From: Eucalyptus grandis | Taxonomy: Eukaryota > Streptophyta > Magnoliopsida > Myrtales > Myrtaceae | Direction: 5' to 3' | NCBI RefSeq assembly: GCF_016545825.1 | Contig: NC_052615.1 | Span: forward strand, 35,613,516-35,677,515 | Length of the DNA: 64,000 nucleotides | Part shown: piece after piece, positions 34,380-45,629 of the stretch | How positions within the stretch are numbered: the first letter of the stretch is position 1 | Layout: each line of letters starts with the position of its first letter | Notes under the pieces: model-generated | Told to the model about the DNA's origin: nothing | Databases searched by the model: none | What the model saw: the letters and a program-made list of their open reading frames with translations, nothing else | Made by a program: the position numbers and the translations under genes

Positions 34380-35812
34380 ATGGAACAACCCTTGACCACA
34401 CCCCACATAACCATTGTACCATCACCGGGCATAAGCCATTTCACCGCTTTCGCTGAGTTCGCAAAGCGGCTCGTCCACCGCCACAGCTTCTCGGTCACCT
34501 TCGTCATCCCCAACGACGGCTCGTTGTCCAAGGCCCAGCAGTCGCTCCTCGGCTCCCTCCCTCCCTCCATCGCCCATGTCTTGCTGCCCCCCGTCACCTT
34601 GGACGACCTCCCTGCTGAGACCACCCACATCGAGACGATCCTCTCCCTCATGATGGCACGCTCCCTCCCTCCCTCCGCAATGAGGTGCGGAGGCTACAAG
34701 AGTCCACGAGGCTTGTCGCCCTCGTCGTCGACCTCTTCGGCACCGACACCTTCAACTTGGCCGAGGAGTTCAATGTCTCCCCCTTCCTTTTCCTCAATTG
34801 CTCGGCCATGTGCCAGTCGCTATTCCTTTACTTGCCGACGCTGGACAAAGCAGTCTCTTGCAAGTACAGGGATCTACCTGAGCCGGTGAAGATACTCGGC
34901 TGCATACCGGTCCACGGGAGGGACCTGCTCGAGCCGGTCCATGACCGCCAGAACGATGCCTACAAGTGGGTCCTCCACCACGCTAGGCGGTGTAGGCTGG
35001 CGGAGGGGATCCTGCTGAATAGCTTCAAGGATCTCGAGCCAAAGGTGATTGAGTACCTGGGAAGGGAAGAGCCCGAGAAGCTGCCGGTCTACCCAATCGG
35101 ACCACTAGTGAACATGGAGCAGAGCAGCAAGTCCGACGACTTGGAGTGTTTAAAGTGGTTGGACAAATAGCCAAAATGTTTGGTCCTATACGTGTTGTTC
35201 GGGAGTGGTGGGACACTCTCGTACGACCAGATTCAAGAGCTGGCTCTGGGCTTGGAGATGAGCGAGCATAGGTTCTTGTGGGTGGTGAGGACCCCTAATG
35301 ACATAGCGGCCGAGGCCGCATACCTCGCCGAGGATAGCCAAAACGAGCCGGTTGAGTTTTTGCCCAAAGGCTTTTTAGAGAGGACCAAGGGTAGGGGCTT
35401 GGTGGTGCTGTCGTGGGCGCCACAGGCCCAGGTCCTAGCCCATAGCTCGACGGGCGGGTTCCTTACCCATTGCGGCTGGAACTCAACCCTCGAAAGCATG
35501 CTCAATGGTGTGCCGCTCATCGCCTGGCCACTCTTCGCCGAGTAGAGGATGAATGCGATCATGCTAACCCAGGACATCAAGGTGGCTCTGAGGCCAGGTG
35601 CCGACCTAGAGAGTGGGCTGGTGGGGAGGGATGAGATCCCCAAGGTCGTGAAGCACCTGATGGGGGGCGAAGAAGGGAAAAGGATTGGGAACCGCATGAA
35701 GGAACTCAAGGACGCGGCGGCCAAAGTGCTCGGCGAAGACGGGTCCTCCACGAGGGCACTCTCCGAGTTGGCTCTCATATGGAAGGCCAAACTCATAAAT
35801 CAAACCCATTAG
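34380..35812 (+). pseudogene. UDP-glycosyltransferase pseudogene UGT-B (UGT72B-like)
   Basis: Aligns to intact UGT-C along its full length of 477 codons. Three lesions stop it: loss of one C in a C-run near 34670 (frame shift), TAG at 35168-35170 where UGT-C has the Gln codon of WLDEQPK, and TAG at 35543-35545 where UGT-C has the last Gln of the PSPG box (WPLFAEQ). Both stops are CAG-to-TAG changes. Other key parts survive: the N-terminal GISHF His, VVDLFGTDTF, and HCGWNS in the PSPG region. The last frame (35549-35812) retains a normal C-terminus. The second stop removes a residue that contacts the donor sugar, so even readthrough would need a correct amino acid there. Confidence 0.9.
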
Positions 35813-35878
35813 AATCGTATCGTAATATGATACCTTGTTTAAAGTCAACAGTGGAGTCGGTTTTCAGTTCTTGTTCGT

Positions 35879-36040
35879 TTCCTTATCGAGCGTGTTATCC
35901 CGTTTTTAAGTTGATTTATTCTGCAGCAGCAAATGCTAATCATAATATGGGTTTCAATGAAGCATTAGTTATTATTAAAGCTGAAATCAACAAGGGTATT
36001 GCTATGAAAAAATTAAAACAAGACCCACTTGTCATTTAAG
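35879..36040 (+). pseudogene. rpl22: plastid rpl22 fragment in NUPT B
   Basis: Open frame [20 protein letters not shown] and following residues to [10 protein letters not shown], then stop. This is the central part of plastid L22 without its N-terminus, with a shortened C-terminus. Confidence 0.85.
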
Positions 36041-36133
36041 GATTATATTGAAAGATAAATCTTTTTAAAGAAGATTTCTTTAGCTTAAAAAAATCCGAAT
36101 GGAAAAGAAGAAGAAGAAATATACATATATGAC

Positions 36134-36796
36134 ATATCATTATATGGATAAAGGTGGGGATAAATCCACTTGCTTTCAAACTTGGTACAACCCAAGGTCA
36201 TCATTCTATTTGGTTTGCAAAACCCAAAAATTATTCCGATAGTCTACAAGAACATCAAAAAATACGAAATTGTATCAAGAATCATCTACAAAATAATATG
36301 AGAATATCTTCTTGTGTGGAGGGAACTGCACGCATAGAAATTCGAAAAAAAATTGATCCGATTCAAGTCATAATCTATATGGGATTCCCAAAGTTATTAC
36401 TAGAAGGCAAGACGCGAAGAGTCAAAGAATTACAAATGAATGTACAAAAAGAGCTTAATTGTGTGAATCAAAAACTCAACATTACTATTACAAGAATTAC
36501 AAAACCTTACAGGCACCCTAATATTCTTGCAAAATTACAGCTAGACAGTTAAAGAATAGAGTTTCATTTTGCAAAGCAATAAAAAAAAGCTATTGAATTA
36601 ATTGAAAGGTAAATACAAAAGGAACTCAAGTGCAAATTGTAGGTCGCCTCAACGGAAAAGAAATTGCATGTGTCAAATGGATCGGAGAATGTAGGGTTCA
36701 TCTACGAACCATTCAAGCTAAAATTGATTATTGCTCCTATGGAGTCCGAATAGTCTATGGAGTATTATGCATCAAAATTGGATATTTGGGGAATAA
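36134..36796 (+). pseudogene. rps3: plastid rps3 pseudogene in NUPT B
   Basis: Follows plastid S3 through 36154-36552 in one open frame ([19 protein letters not shown], then [33 protein letters not shown]), then stops after QLDS. The remainder is in another frame ([20 protein letters not shown]). One T missing near 36778 relative to copy A removes the normal IKIWIFGE ending. A fossil copy without a nuclear promoter or transit peptide. Confidence 0.88.
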
Positions 36797-36973
36797 GAAT
36801 CCTTTCCTCTTTCCTTGTCTTTACTCTTTACACTATATCCATTGATTAAAAAAAGAAGAAAAAAAAAACTGTTTCTTTGCATGCTCTCTCTCTCTCTCTC
36901 TCTTAAATAAATAAATAAAAAGAAATTCTATAGGTTTGAATAAAAATTTGATTGATGATTTCATATAATTTCT

Positions 36974-38357
36974 ATGCTTAGTGTGCGATTCATTGATTTT
37001 TTTATAGGATAAGATAGAATTCCAAAAAATGGATAGAACCCTACTATGAACTAATTATTATATAACTAATAACCAACTCATCATTTCACATTATTTGGAT
37101 ATAAAAAGGAGATATGATAAATTGATCATATCATTGTAGCAACTAAAATCTTTCTTACAAATACCAAAAAAAAAAAAACAATTTGATTATGATATAAGAA
37201 AAAGTATGCAAATAAAGGGAAGGTTGAGAGAAAGAAAGAAAAATGATATCAATGATATAGGATTCCAATATATGTAAGGCTTATGACTCATCTCATAAAA
37301 GGCAGTGTAAAGCATCAATACTGATTCATCCATACGTATATGAATCTATTCATAGGAAAAAATCAAGAGCCTCAAGCCAATAAAGACTAAAAAGATTGAC
37401 TCAAGAACAAATTTCACGAGGGGCTCCATTGTAAAATTTAAACCTAACCATTAATTGCAAAGTGATGCGAATAATGGAACCTATGAATATGTAAGATTTT
37501 ATTGAAAAATGAATCCTAATAATTCATTAGTTGGGATGGCAGAATGAAATAGGGACCAATTCATTTATTCCGAGAATTCATGAGCTAACCCTACAACTGA
37601 AATAAATATTATTCGCCCGTGAAGGTTTTTATTAGATGACTCAATCTTGTTTGATTTAACTTGATAATATGATCAAAGGCAAAACAAAATAAAGATTCGT
37701 TATGAAAAAAAAAAACTACATTATCTCATTATCTAGAAATAGAAATAATTATCTAGAAAAAAAACACATAATATATCCAAACAAGACATAGAAATTTCTA
37801 ATAGATTGAATGAAATCTCAAAGAATCAATGACTCAGTATATTTTCATAAAATACTCAAATTCAAATCGTTTCATTTGCAATGAGCCAGATGAGAAGAAA
37901 CTCTCATGTCCAATTATGTAATAGAGATGGAATTGAGAAAGAACCATAAACTATAACCCTAAAAGAACTAGATTTCAAAAACAACATAAAGGAAGAATGA
38001 AAGGAATATCTTATCAAAATAATCATATTTGTTTCGGTAATTATGCTCTTCAGGCACTTGAACCCGCTTGGATCACATCTAGACAAATAGAAGCATGGCG
38101 ACGAGCAATGACAAGAAATGTGCGCCATGGTGGAAAATTATGAGTACGTATATTTCCAAACAAACTAGTTATGATCAGACCAATGGAAACACATATGGGT
38201 TCGAGTAAAAGATCTCTCGAATATTGGGTAATTGTCATTAAACCAGGTAGAATAATTTATGAAATGAGTGGAGTAGCAAAAAATATAGCCAGCAAAAGCT
38301 ATTTCAATAGCAGTGTCCAAGATGCCTATATGAACTCAATTTATATTTTTGGGATAG
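36974..38357 (+). pseudogene. rpl16: plastid rpl16 with group II intron in NUPT B
   Basis: Exon 1 ATGCTTAGT (36974-36982), intron start GTGCG (36983), readable domain V near 37882-37918, exon 2 from about 37955 (NPKRTRF) to the stop at 38355-38357. A stop follows RHGGKL as in copy A, so this lesion predates the duplication. Confidence 0.88.
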
Positions 38358-38495
38358 GAACATTGAACCAAAGAAAAGAAGTCTTAGGGATAAAAAATAA
38401 TAATAATTGCAAGTTTCTTTTTGACAAACAATATTTCTTTTTCTTTTTTTAGTTCGCACTTTGGATTAACATTGAAAGAACAGATTAAAAACGAT

Positions 38496-38717
38496 ATGAT
38501 TCAATCTCAAAGCCATTTTAGTGTAAAGCATAGGACCGAGGCCCTAGAATTATAGGAGCTAGTAATTATTGACATGCTCATATCGGTGATATTATTGTTG
38601 TTATGATCAAGAAAGCATTACTAAACACATCTCTAAAAAGATCTAAGGTGATCAAAGCTGTAATTGTACATACTTGTAAAAAGCTTAAACGCGACAACTG
38701 AATGATAATTCAATATG
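38496..38717 (+). pseudogene. rpl14: plastid rpl14 5' fragment in NUPT B
   Basis: Same as 19826-20046: MIQSQSHF start, then IIGASN and [19 protein letters not shown] sequence, truncated at the insert edge. Confidence 0.85.
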
Positions 38718-39764
38718 CCACTTCTTATGGTAAGTCCTTTCCACATGCATGTGGAGAATTAGCTCTGTACTGCCATTTTCCCGTCTGTGTATATGCTCAG
38801 CATTCCACTTTTTAGTCTAGATCGATTTTACCTTTCACTTCGATGTAAACTAGGTGATACGTGGGCAGTCTGCGCTAGTTGAGTGGGAAAAAATAATCAA
38901 AACAGTGGTGTCTGGTCTTGCATGTGGGGCCTACATTCTTTGCGGCCAACGACATGAGCTGTGGAAATTGGGGAACCAATTCGCCCTCGCCATGAAAAGA
39001 TTTCTTGATGAGCTCACCGTAAAAGGTTTGGGTAGGTGTGGCATTGACATTCCCGATCGTCTTTTTTTAAAACTAGAATTGGAAAGTGCAGCAAAAAATG
39101 GGGCATAAAGGATGTGCTAGAGAGTTCAATCATGTTAAATAGAAAAATTAGGGATAAAGCTGTGAATGATAGTAGGAAAAAGTGGGTGATCACTATATGT
39201 ATTTCAAATGGTGAGCTCCAAGAAACGGAAAGATTCTTATTTGAATCGCTTTCACGAAAAAAAGTTATAATCTCATTGAGACATGAATGATGTCAAGCAC
39301 TTATTGAAATATCAGAAGTGTCAAAATGGGTGCAAAAACTTTTGTTACTCATATTTATGGGTTGGGTCATAAATGAATAGGTTAATAAATAGGTCCGAAA
39401 ACAAACCTAATCACGTATGCGTTTGAATGGGTCGGGAACATACCCATTTCAAGCCCATTTTCGTTACAACATAAACAAAATCCACTTTCAGCCCATAAAA
39501 GATCTCTTGTGCACTGTTCACTTCCCTCTGCTTGTCCTCTTCACCTTCTGGCTGCGTGCAAGATTAGAGCTGCTCTTCTTCGGCTTCAAGGCAACTGCCT
39601 CCCCACCCAATTCGGCGGTTCCGAAGTGGCAAATCCTAGCATTGAGCGACGACTCTGCCACAATGATGCTCGAGTGTTGACGTTGTTGTGGATGAACTCA
39701 TAGACCAAGTAGATGAATTTCCTAAAAATTGAGAAGCCCAGGAACTTGATTATGCTGTTGTGCT
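38718..39764 (+). repeat. UGT 3' flanking repeat, copy B
   Basis: Copy of 20047-21092, ending in GTGCT (39760-39764), the left target-site duplicate of the copia element. Non-coding; the small frames 38854-39108 and 39417-39680 are equal to those in A and are not recognised. Confidence 0.75.
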
Positions 39765-40396
39765 TGTTAAATATAAAGGAACTGAGTCTTCTCAATCAGC
39801 AGTTACTATAAATTCAGCAGATAATATTGATAAAGGAAGAGGAAGAACACATGTGGAAAAACAAAAGACAAAGAAGCAACACAGAGCTGGTGATCAACGG
39901 TGAAGAACTCGTGATGAAGACAAACATGGATTGACATCAATGAAGAAGAAGCCTGAAATAAAGATTGACATGGATCGCCGAGTTATAACAGATCTGAACT
40001 AACACGTGTACGGTCATTCAGCTGAAAGTGAGAAAACAAATGTAAAAACAGTTAGTTGTATTCAGTTTTCCTTTGATGAGCTGTATTCAGTTTTTCTGTT
40101 CGGTTAAGAAGTCTTCTTCTTCCTTGATGAAGTAGGAGAATACTTAGAAGATCAAGCGGAGAAAGCAAAAGTGAGAGAAATCATCCATGGATGCTCTGCA
40201 CTGAATAGCAGATACATGTTGAAATAGAGAGATAGAAACAGGGGAGGAAGAACAAAGGATTTGTATTCATATTTGTTCAATAATACACAGAAAGCTTTGT
40301 AGTACAATCTTATTGAAGTAAAGTGATTCGAGTGTTTCATTCACTGATTCTTCTGTATCTAGAGTCATTTTCTTCACCTTCATCTTCATTTTCACA
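39765..40396 (+). repeat. copia 5' LTR (632 bp)
   Basis: TGTTAAATATAAAGG to TCATTTTCACA. Same length as the 3' LTR. In this family the LTR carries promoter and polyadenylation signals. Confidence 0.95.
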
Positions 40397-40407
40397 TGGT
40401 ATCAGAG
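40397..40407 (+). other. primer-binding site of the copia element
   Basis: TGGTATCAGAG directly follows the 5' LTR. It is complementary to the 3' end of plant initiator methionine tRNA, the usual primer of copia elements. Confidence 0.9.
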
Positions 40408-40562
40408 TAGACGATCATCCTTGTTGAAGAGATCAATTCAGCAACTTTTCATTGAATCAAAATGGAGAAACTGAAGATGCAGCAGATACCAGTATCACGG
40501 TAATCGTGTTAGTATTCATAGTATTACTGTTATCTTCCTCCTCAAGCTGAGAAATAATATCA

Positions 40563-41234
40563 ATGGCAATAAGAACACCAAAGTATCCCTTCCCAATACA
40601 TGTGAAAATTTCGAATTTTGTCACAATCAAACTCGCCGAAGACAATTTTCTTTTGTGGCAAGCTCAGATTCACAGATTCCTGAAGAGTCAAGAACTCTTT
40701 GGCTTTATTAATGGTGATATTTCACCACCTCCTCGAATGCTGCAGAATGAGGTTGAAGGATGTGAATCTAAAGTTGTGAATCCAAATTATATTGACTGGA
40801 CAAAAATTGATCAGCTGGTGTCGTCTTGGTTAAGTGGGGCTATCTCTGAGGATATCTTGAGCCTGATAATTGGCCTGGAAACATCCTATGAGGTATGGCA
40901 AACACTTCTGAATCGTTTTACACAGAAGTCAATTGCTAGAGAGTTCGAACTAAGAGGGAAACTACAAGTTTGTCAGAAGCATGATCGAGCCCTCTTTGTC
41001 TATCTCAGAGAATATAAGTCCATATGTGATCAGTTGAATGCTATAGGAAAACCTGTGGATGAAATAACCAAAATGTTCGGTGTATTGGAAGGCTTAGGTC
41101 CTGAATATGAGAATTTTCGAACCACCATATACTGTCTAAAGCCTCAACCTGAATATGATGAGGTAATTGCACAGTTAGAAAGGTTTGAATCAAGGCTGAG
41201 AATTATTCCGGGAATCAGTTTAATCCCAATTTAG
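40563..41234 (+). pseudogene. copia gag, frame-shifted
   Basis: An open stretch of 223 codons with the UBN2/gag-polypeptide pattern: SNFVTIKLAEDNFLLWQAQ, LFGFINGDISPP, YIDWTKIDQLVSSWLSG, YEVWQTLLNRFTQKS. An extra or lost base near 41200 shifts the frame after RFESRLR. The rest of gag, including the zinc knuckle CQICKRPGHDALHC near 41627-41670, is in another frame. The gag protein would form the particle that packages element RNA. Confidence 0.85.
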
Positions 41235-41363
41235 CCTACTTTGGGCAAAGACAATCTCAGATACAACTTAAAGAAAACACTGATGGAAAATATATCTCTC
41301 AAACCTCTGGATTCGTAGCTCAAAGAGGAAATTACAGAGGAGATTACAGAGGAGGCCATAGCT

Positions 41364-44358
41364 ATGGTCGAGGTAGAGCTGCAAATAGTAGAGGTCGAGT
41401 TTTGGATATTCGAGAGGACTCAAAATTACAAGACAGATGCCTTAATTCAAGGACAAAGAGATCAGCAATACAGACAGAGAAATGCTTTCTCTGGAACTAA
41501 TCAAGGTTTTCGACCCTATGCCAGTTATTCGCAGGGGTATCAAAACACCAAAACTTATCCTTCTTTGACATTAACCTCAAATAGAACTCTACGGGATGAG
41601 AAAGAAACATATAATGTTAGATTAGAATGTCAAATATGCAAACGACCTGGACATGATGCTCTTCATTGCTGGTATCGTTTTGACAACTCCTATCAAGCAG
41701 AAGACATTCCAACAACATTAACAGCGATGCATATTGAAGACCCAAAAGGAAGTGAATGGTATCCAGATACTGGTGCTACAGCCCACATCAGTGCCAATCC
41801 TGGTATACTTCATACTTTTTTCTAAATATCAAGGAACCGATACTGTCATGATTGGAAATTGATCATGTTTACCTGTTACTTACATTGGTGATACCTGGCT
41901 GAAAACAAAAGTTAATACATTACCTCTCAATGATGTGTTGATTGTTTCAGAAATAAAGAAGAACCTCCTTTCAGTTTCTAAACTTACAGATGACTAACCT
42001 TGCTCATTTATTTTTGACAAAACTGGTGTTTATGTAAAGGACAACTATACCAAAGTAACAGTGAAGCTCGGAAGGAAAATTAGGGGACTCTATCAAGTGG
42101 ATACACAAACCACATAAGCCTTTTTCACTCAGAGACAAAGGACTGTGAATGAAGACATATGGCACCAGAGGTTGGCTCACACAAATTTACAAGTAGTGAA
42201 ACATTTGCAGCATCAGAAGCTAATCCACTACAATACAACAACCAAGAATATCTGCAGCAGCTGTCAAATAGCTAAAAGTACAGCATTATCTTTTCCCTTG
42301 TCAGACTCTACATCAAATGTTCCTTTAGAAAAGATACATTGTGACATTTGGGGGCCTTCACCAGTAAGCTCCTTTCAAAAGTTCAAATACTATGTGATCT
42401 TTGTTGACAACTTTTCACGATATAGCTAGTTCTATCCAATGAAGTTGAAATTTGAGTTCTATGATATCTTTGTCAGATTCCAGAAACTAGTTGAAAGACA
42501 ACACAATCATCAAATTAAAGTTTTCCAGAGTGATGGAGGAGGAGAGTTTATAAGTAACAGATTTCAACATCATTTAAAGAACTGTGGCATAAAACAGCTC
42601 ATATCCTATCCACACACACCATAACAGAATGGAGTCTCAGAAAGAAAACATCGACACATAGTTGAGCTTGGATTAGTTATGTTATACCACTCTAAAGTTC
42701 CACTGAGGTTTTGGGTAGATGCTTTTGCAACAGCCAACTATATTGTGAACATACTACCTACACCAAAACTAAAGATGGACACACCCTATAACAAAATTCA
42801 CCATAATCAGCCAAGATATGAACATCTAAGGGTGTTTGGATGTGCATGTTATCCTTGCTTGAGACCATATACAAAACATAAATTTGATCCCAGATCTCTT
42901 ACTTGTGTATTTCTGGGATATAGTGAACAACACAAGGGATATCGTTGTCTTGTACCTACCGATCATCATATATATATATCAGTAGACATGTTGTCTTTGA
43001 TGAGACATTTTTCCTTTTCACAAAGAAGTTGGTCAATGAGTATGGACAGTATACACCTTTATACAAACAATGGATTGGAGGAGTTAACCTGCTCGAGCCT
43101 CCAAGTGCTGACTCAACAGATAGAAGTCTTCTTCACCAAACAGCTGAATTTCAGTACCATCCTACTTTGGAAGATCAGTACAGTCATTACTCATCTAGTG
43201 GACATATGCCACAAAATACTTCTTTCACACAAATACAGAATGACTCCACCACAGAAGAACAACCGATACTTACCTCACTAGAGGTCTTGCCTACTGACAT
43301 CACTTCTGATCAAGAGCATCACAATTCTAGCTCTTCTTCTTCTCAAGGAAATCCTATTGTTCATCATATGCAGACTCAACTGAAATCTAGTATTACTAAA
43401 CCAAATCCAAAGTATGCTTGTTTAGCTGAATATCAAGTTCCTATGGAACCAAGATCTATTAAATCAGCATTAGCTGATAAAGGATGGTATAGAGCAATGC
43501 AAGAAGAAATGAATGCTCTATATGAAAATCAAACCTGGATATTAGTTCCTAGAACTGACCAGATGAATGTGATAGGCTGTAAGTGGGTGTTTAAGACTAA
43601 ACTAGCACCTGATGGCAGTCTTGATAGGCTAAAGGCTCGACTAGTAGCCAAAGGTTTTCATCAAGAGGCAGGACTAGACTTTACCGAAACATTCAGCCCT
43701 GTTGTGAAACATGCAACCATCCGTATAGTGATGTCTGTAGCCCTGATGAAACAATGGCCAATACATCAACTTGATGTTAAAAATGCATTCCTCCATGGAG
43801 ACTTGAATGAGACTGTATATATGGAACAGCCACCTGGATTTATACATCCTCAGAAATCTAAATATGTTTGTCTTCTCAAAAAGTCCTTATATGGCCTTCG
43901 ACAAGCACCAAGAGCCTGGTTTGATAAATTCAGTAAGTTTCTCCTTGAAACTGGTTTCTTCTGCAGCACAGCCGATCCCTCTCTATTTGTGCTTCATACT
44001 AATTCCCATACGGTGTTATTATTACTCTATGTCGATGACATTATCTTGACTGGTAGCTCAACTCAGCTCTTAACCACCTTGATTCAGAACCTCAGTCTCC
44101 AATTTCATATGAAGGATCTTGGGTATCTTCATTATTTTTTAGGAATTGAAGCTAAATGTACTCCTTTGAATCTATTTCTATGCCAAACAAAGTATGCTAC
44201 TGATTTGCTTAAACGAGCTCATATGGCAGAATGTAAACCAATCTCAACACCTTTGCCACTTAGATCAGTTACCATGATCAATGCTGAAAATCAGCTAACT
44301 GATCCTTTTGAGTACAGAAGCTTAGTAGGTGGTCTTCAGTACTTGACAATTACTTGAC
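41364..44358 (+). pseudogene. copia protease, integrase and reverse transcriptase (broken)
   Basis: Continuing in several frames: protease active site WYPDTGATAH (near 41757), integrase His-Cys finger (HQRLAHTNL ... CSSCQIAKS, near 42165-42275), integrase core (HCDIWGPSP, then FQSDGGGEF near 42524, then QNGVSERKHRHIVE near 42625), and reverse transcriptase from NQTWILVPR (43528) through WPIHQLDVKNAFLHGDL to LLLLYVDDIILTG (near 44020-44055). Stops: TAG at 42427-42429 (Trp expected), TAA at 42622-42624 (Gln expected), TGA at 44356-44358 (Arg expected); a shift occurs in the AT-repeat near 42970. No complete polyprotein can be made. Confidence 0.9.
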
Positions 44359-44992
44359 CAGATCTTGCCTTTGCCACAAATCTGCTCTATCAAAAGATGC
44401 AACATCCAACAGTGGCAGATTTTCATCAATTAAAGAGAGTTCTTCGATATGTTAAAGGAACTATACACCTTGGCATTTATCTCCATTCTAATAGTTCCAT
44501 AAGCCTCTACGGCTCCTCAGATGCTGACTGGGCAGGGTGTACTGCTACTCGACGATCCACTACAGGTTTTTGCACTTATCTTGGATCTAATCTGCTTTCT
44601 TGGTCAGCTAAGAAACAACCCACTGTTTCCCGATCCTCCACAGAAGCTGAGTATCGCGCACTTGCATCAACCACTGCTGAACTCACTTGGATTAGCTTTG
44701 TCTTACGTGATATTGGCATTTCTCTCCCATCACCGACACTTTTATTTTGTGACAACAGATCAGCTATTTCTCTCACAGCTAATCCAATATTGCATGCTCG
44801 AACTAAACATATCAAAGTTGATTTCCACTTTGTTCGTGAAAAGGTTTCTTCTGGGTCCATCCATGTTCGACATATTCCCAGTCACCTTCAGTTAGCTGAT
44901 GTCTTCACCAAATCCCTCTCACGATTAGCTCATACTACTATTCGAACCAAATTGGGAATGGGATCCTTAACCCTTCCCAATTTGAGGGGGGA
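44359..44992 (+). pseudogene. copia RNase H domain and polypurine tract
   Basis: The last domain of pol, open from 44359 into the LTR: SDADWAGCTATRRSTTGFC, SRSSTEAEYRALAS, LFCDNRSAISL, HIKVDFHFVREKV, DVFTKSL. The catalytic acidic residues of the copia RNase H motif are present. Directly before the 3' LTR lies the purine tract TTGAGGGGGGA (about 44982-44992). Confidence 0.9.
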
Positions 44993-45624
44993 TGTTAAAT
45001 ATAAAGGAACTGAGTCTTCTCAATCAGCAGTTACTATAAATTCAGCAGATAATATTGATAAAGGAAGAGAAAGAACACGTGTGGAAAAACAAAAGACAAA
45101 GAAACAACAAAGAGCTGGTGATTAACGGTGAAGAACTCGTGATGAAGACAAACATGGATTGACATCAATGAAGAAGAAGCCTGAAATAAAGATTGACATG
45201 GATCGCCGAGTTATAACAGATCTGAACTAACACGTGTACGGTCATTCAGCTGAATGTGAGAAAACAAATGTAGAAACAGTTAGTTGTATTCAGTTTTCCT
45301 TTGATGAGCTGTATTCAGTTTTTCTGTTCGGTTAAGAAGTCTTCTTCTTCCTTGATGAAGTAGGAGAATACTTAGAAGATCAAGCGGAGAAAGCAAGAGT
45401 GAGAGAAATCATCCATGGATGCTCTGCACTGAATAGCAGATACATGTTGAAATAGAGAGATAGAAACAGGGGAGGAAGAACAGAGGATTTGTATTCATAG
45501 TTGTTCAATAATACACAGAAAGCTTTGTAGTACAATCTTATTGAAGTAAAGTGATTCGAGTGTTTCATTCACTGATTCTTCTGTATCTAGAGTCATTTTC
45601 TTCACCTTCATCTTCATTTTCACA
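44993..45624 (+). repeat. copia 3' LTR (632 bp)
   Basis: TGTTAAATATAAAGG to TCATTTTCACA, followed by the TSD copy GTGCT at 45625-45629. Confidence 0.95.
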
Positions 45625-45629
45625 GTGCT

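Larger units (their letters stand above)
35879..38717 (+). other. nuclear plastid DNA insert (NUPT), copy B
   Basis: Same plastid rpl22-rps3-rpl16-rpl14 insert as 17219-20046, at the same position in the UGT 3' flank. It is about 2.84 kb and somewhat less damaged than copy A. It is flanked on the left by GTTCTTGTTCGTTT and on the right by CCACTTCTTATGG, both of which are adjacent in unit C. Confidence 0.9.
23796..42437. repeat. tandem duplication, copy B (18.6 kb)
   Basis: Second copy of the unit described for 5220-23795. Its left end starts abruptly inside the MULE transposase. Its right end runs without interruption into the rest of the copia element, so the full MULE of the ancestral locus stayed with copy A and the full copia element with copy B. 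Many differences from A are single-base length changes in homopolymers. Confidence 0.9.
39765..45624 (+). mobile_element. full-length Ty1/copia retrotransposon, 5860 bp
   Basis: Complete element with two 632-bp LTRs, primer-binding site TGGTATCAGAG, gag, protease, integrase, reverse transcriptase and RNase H in copia order, and a polypurine tract before the 3' LTR. It is flanked by the perfect 5-bp TSD GTGCT (39760-39764 and 45625-45629). The LTRs differ at about 10-11 positions by eye (roughly 1.7 percent), so the insertion is fairly young. Stops and shifts in gag-pol make it non-autonomous now. It sits in the UGT 3' flank repeat; a paralogous flank at about 47500 lacks the insertion. Confidence 0.95.

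Noticed and set aside
42945..45125. An active reverse transcriptase gene
   Set aside because: Although RT and RNase H motifs are good, the polyprotein is interrupted by stops at 42427, 42622 and 44356 and by frame shifts, so the element is not autonomous.
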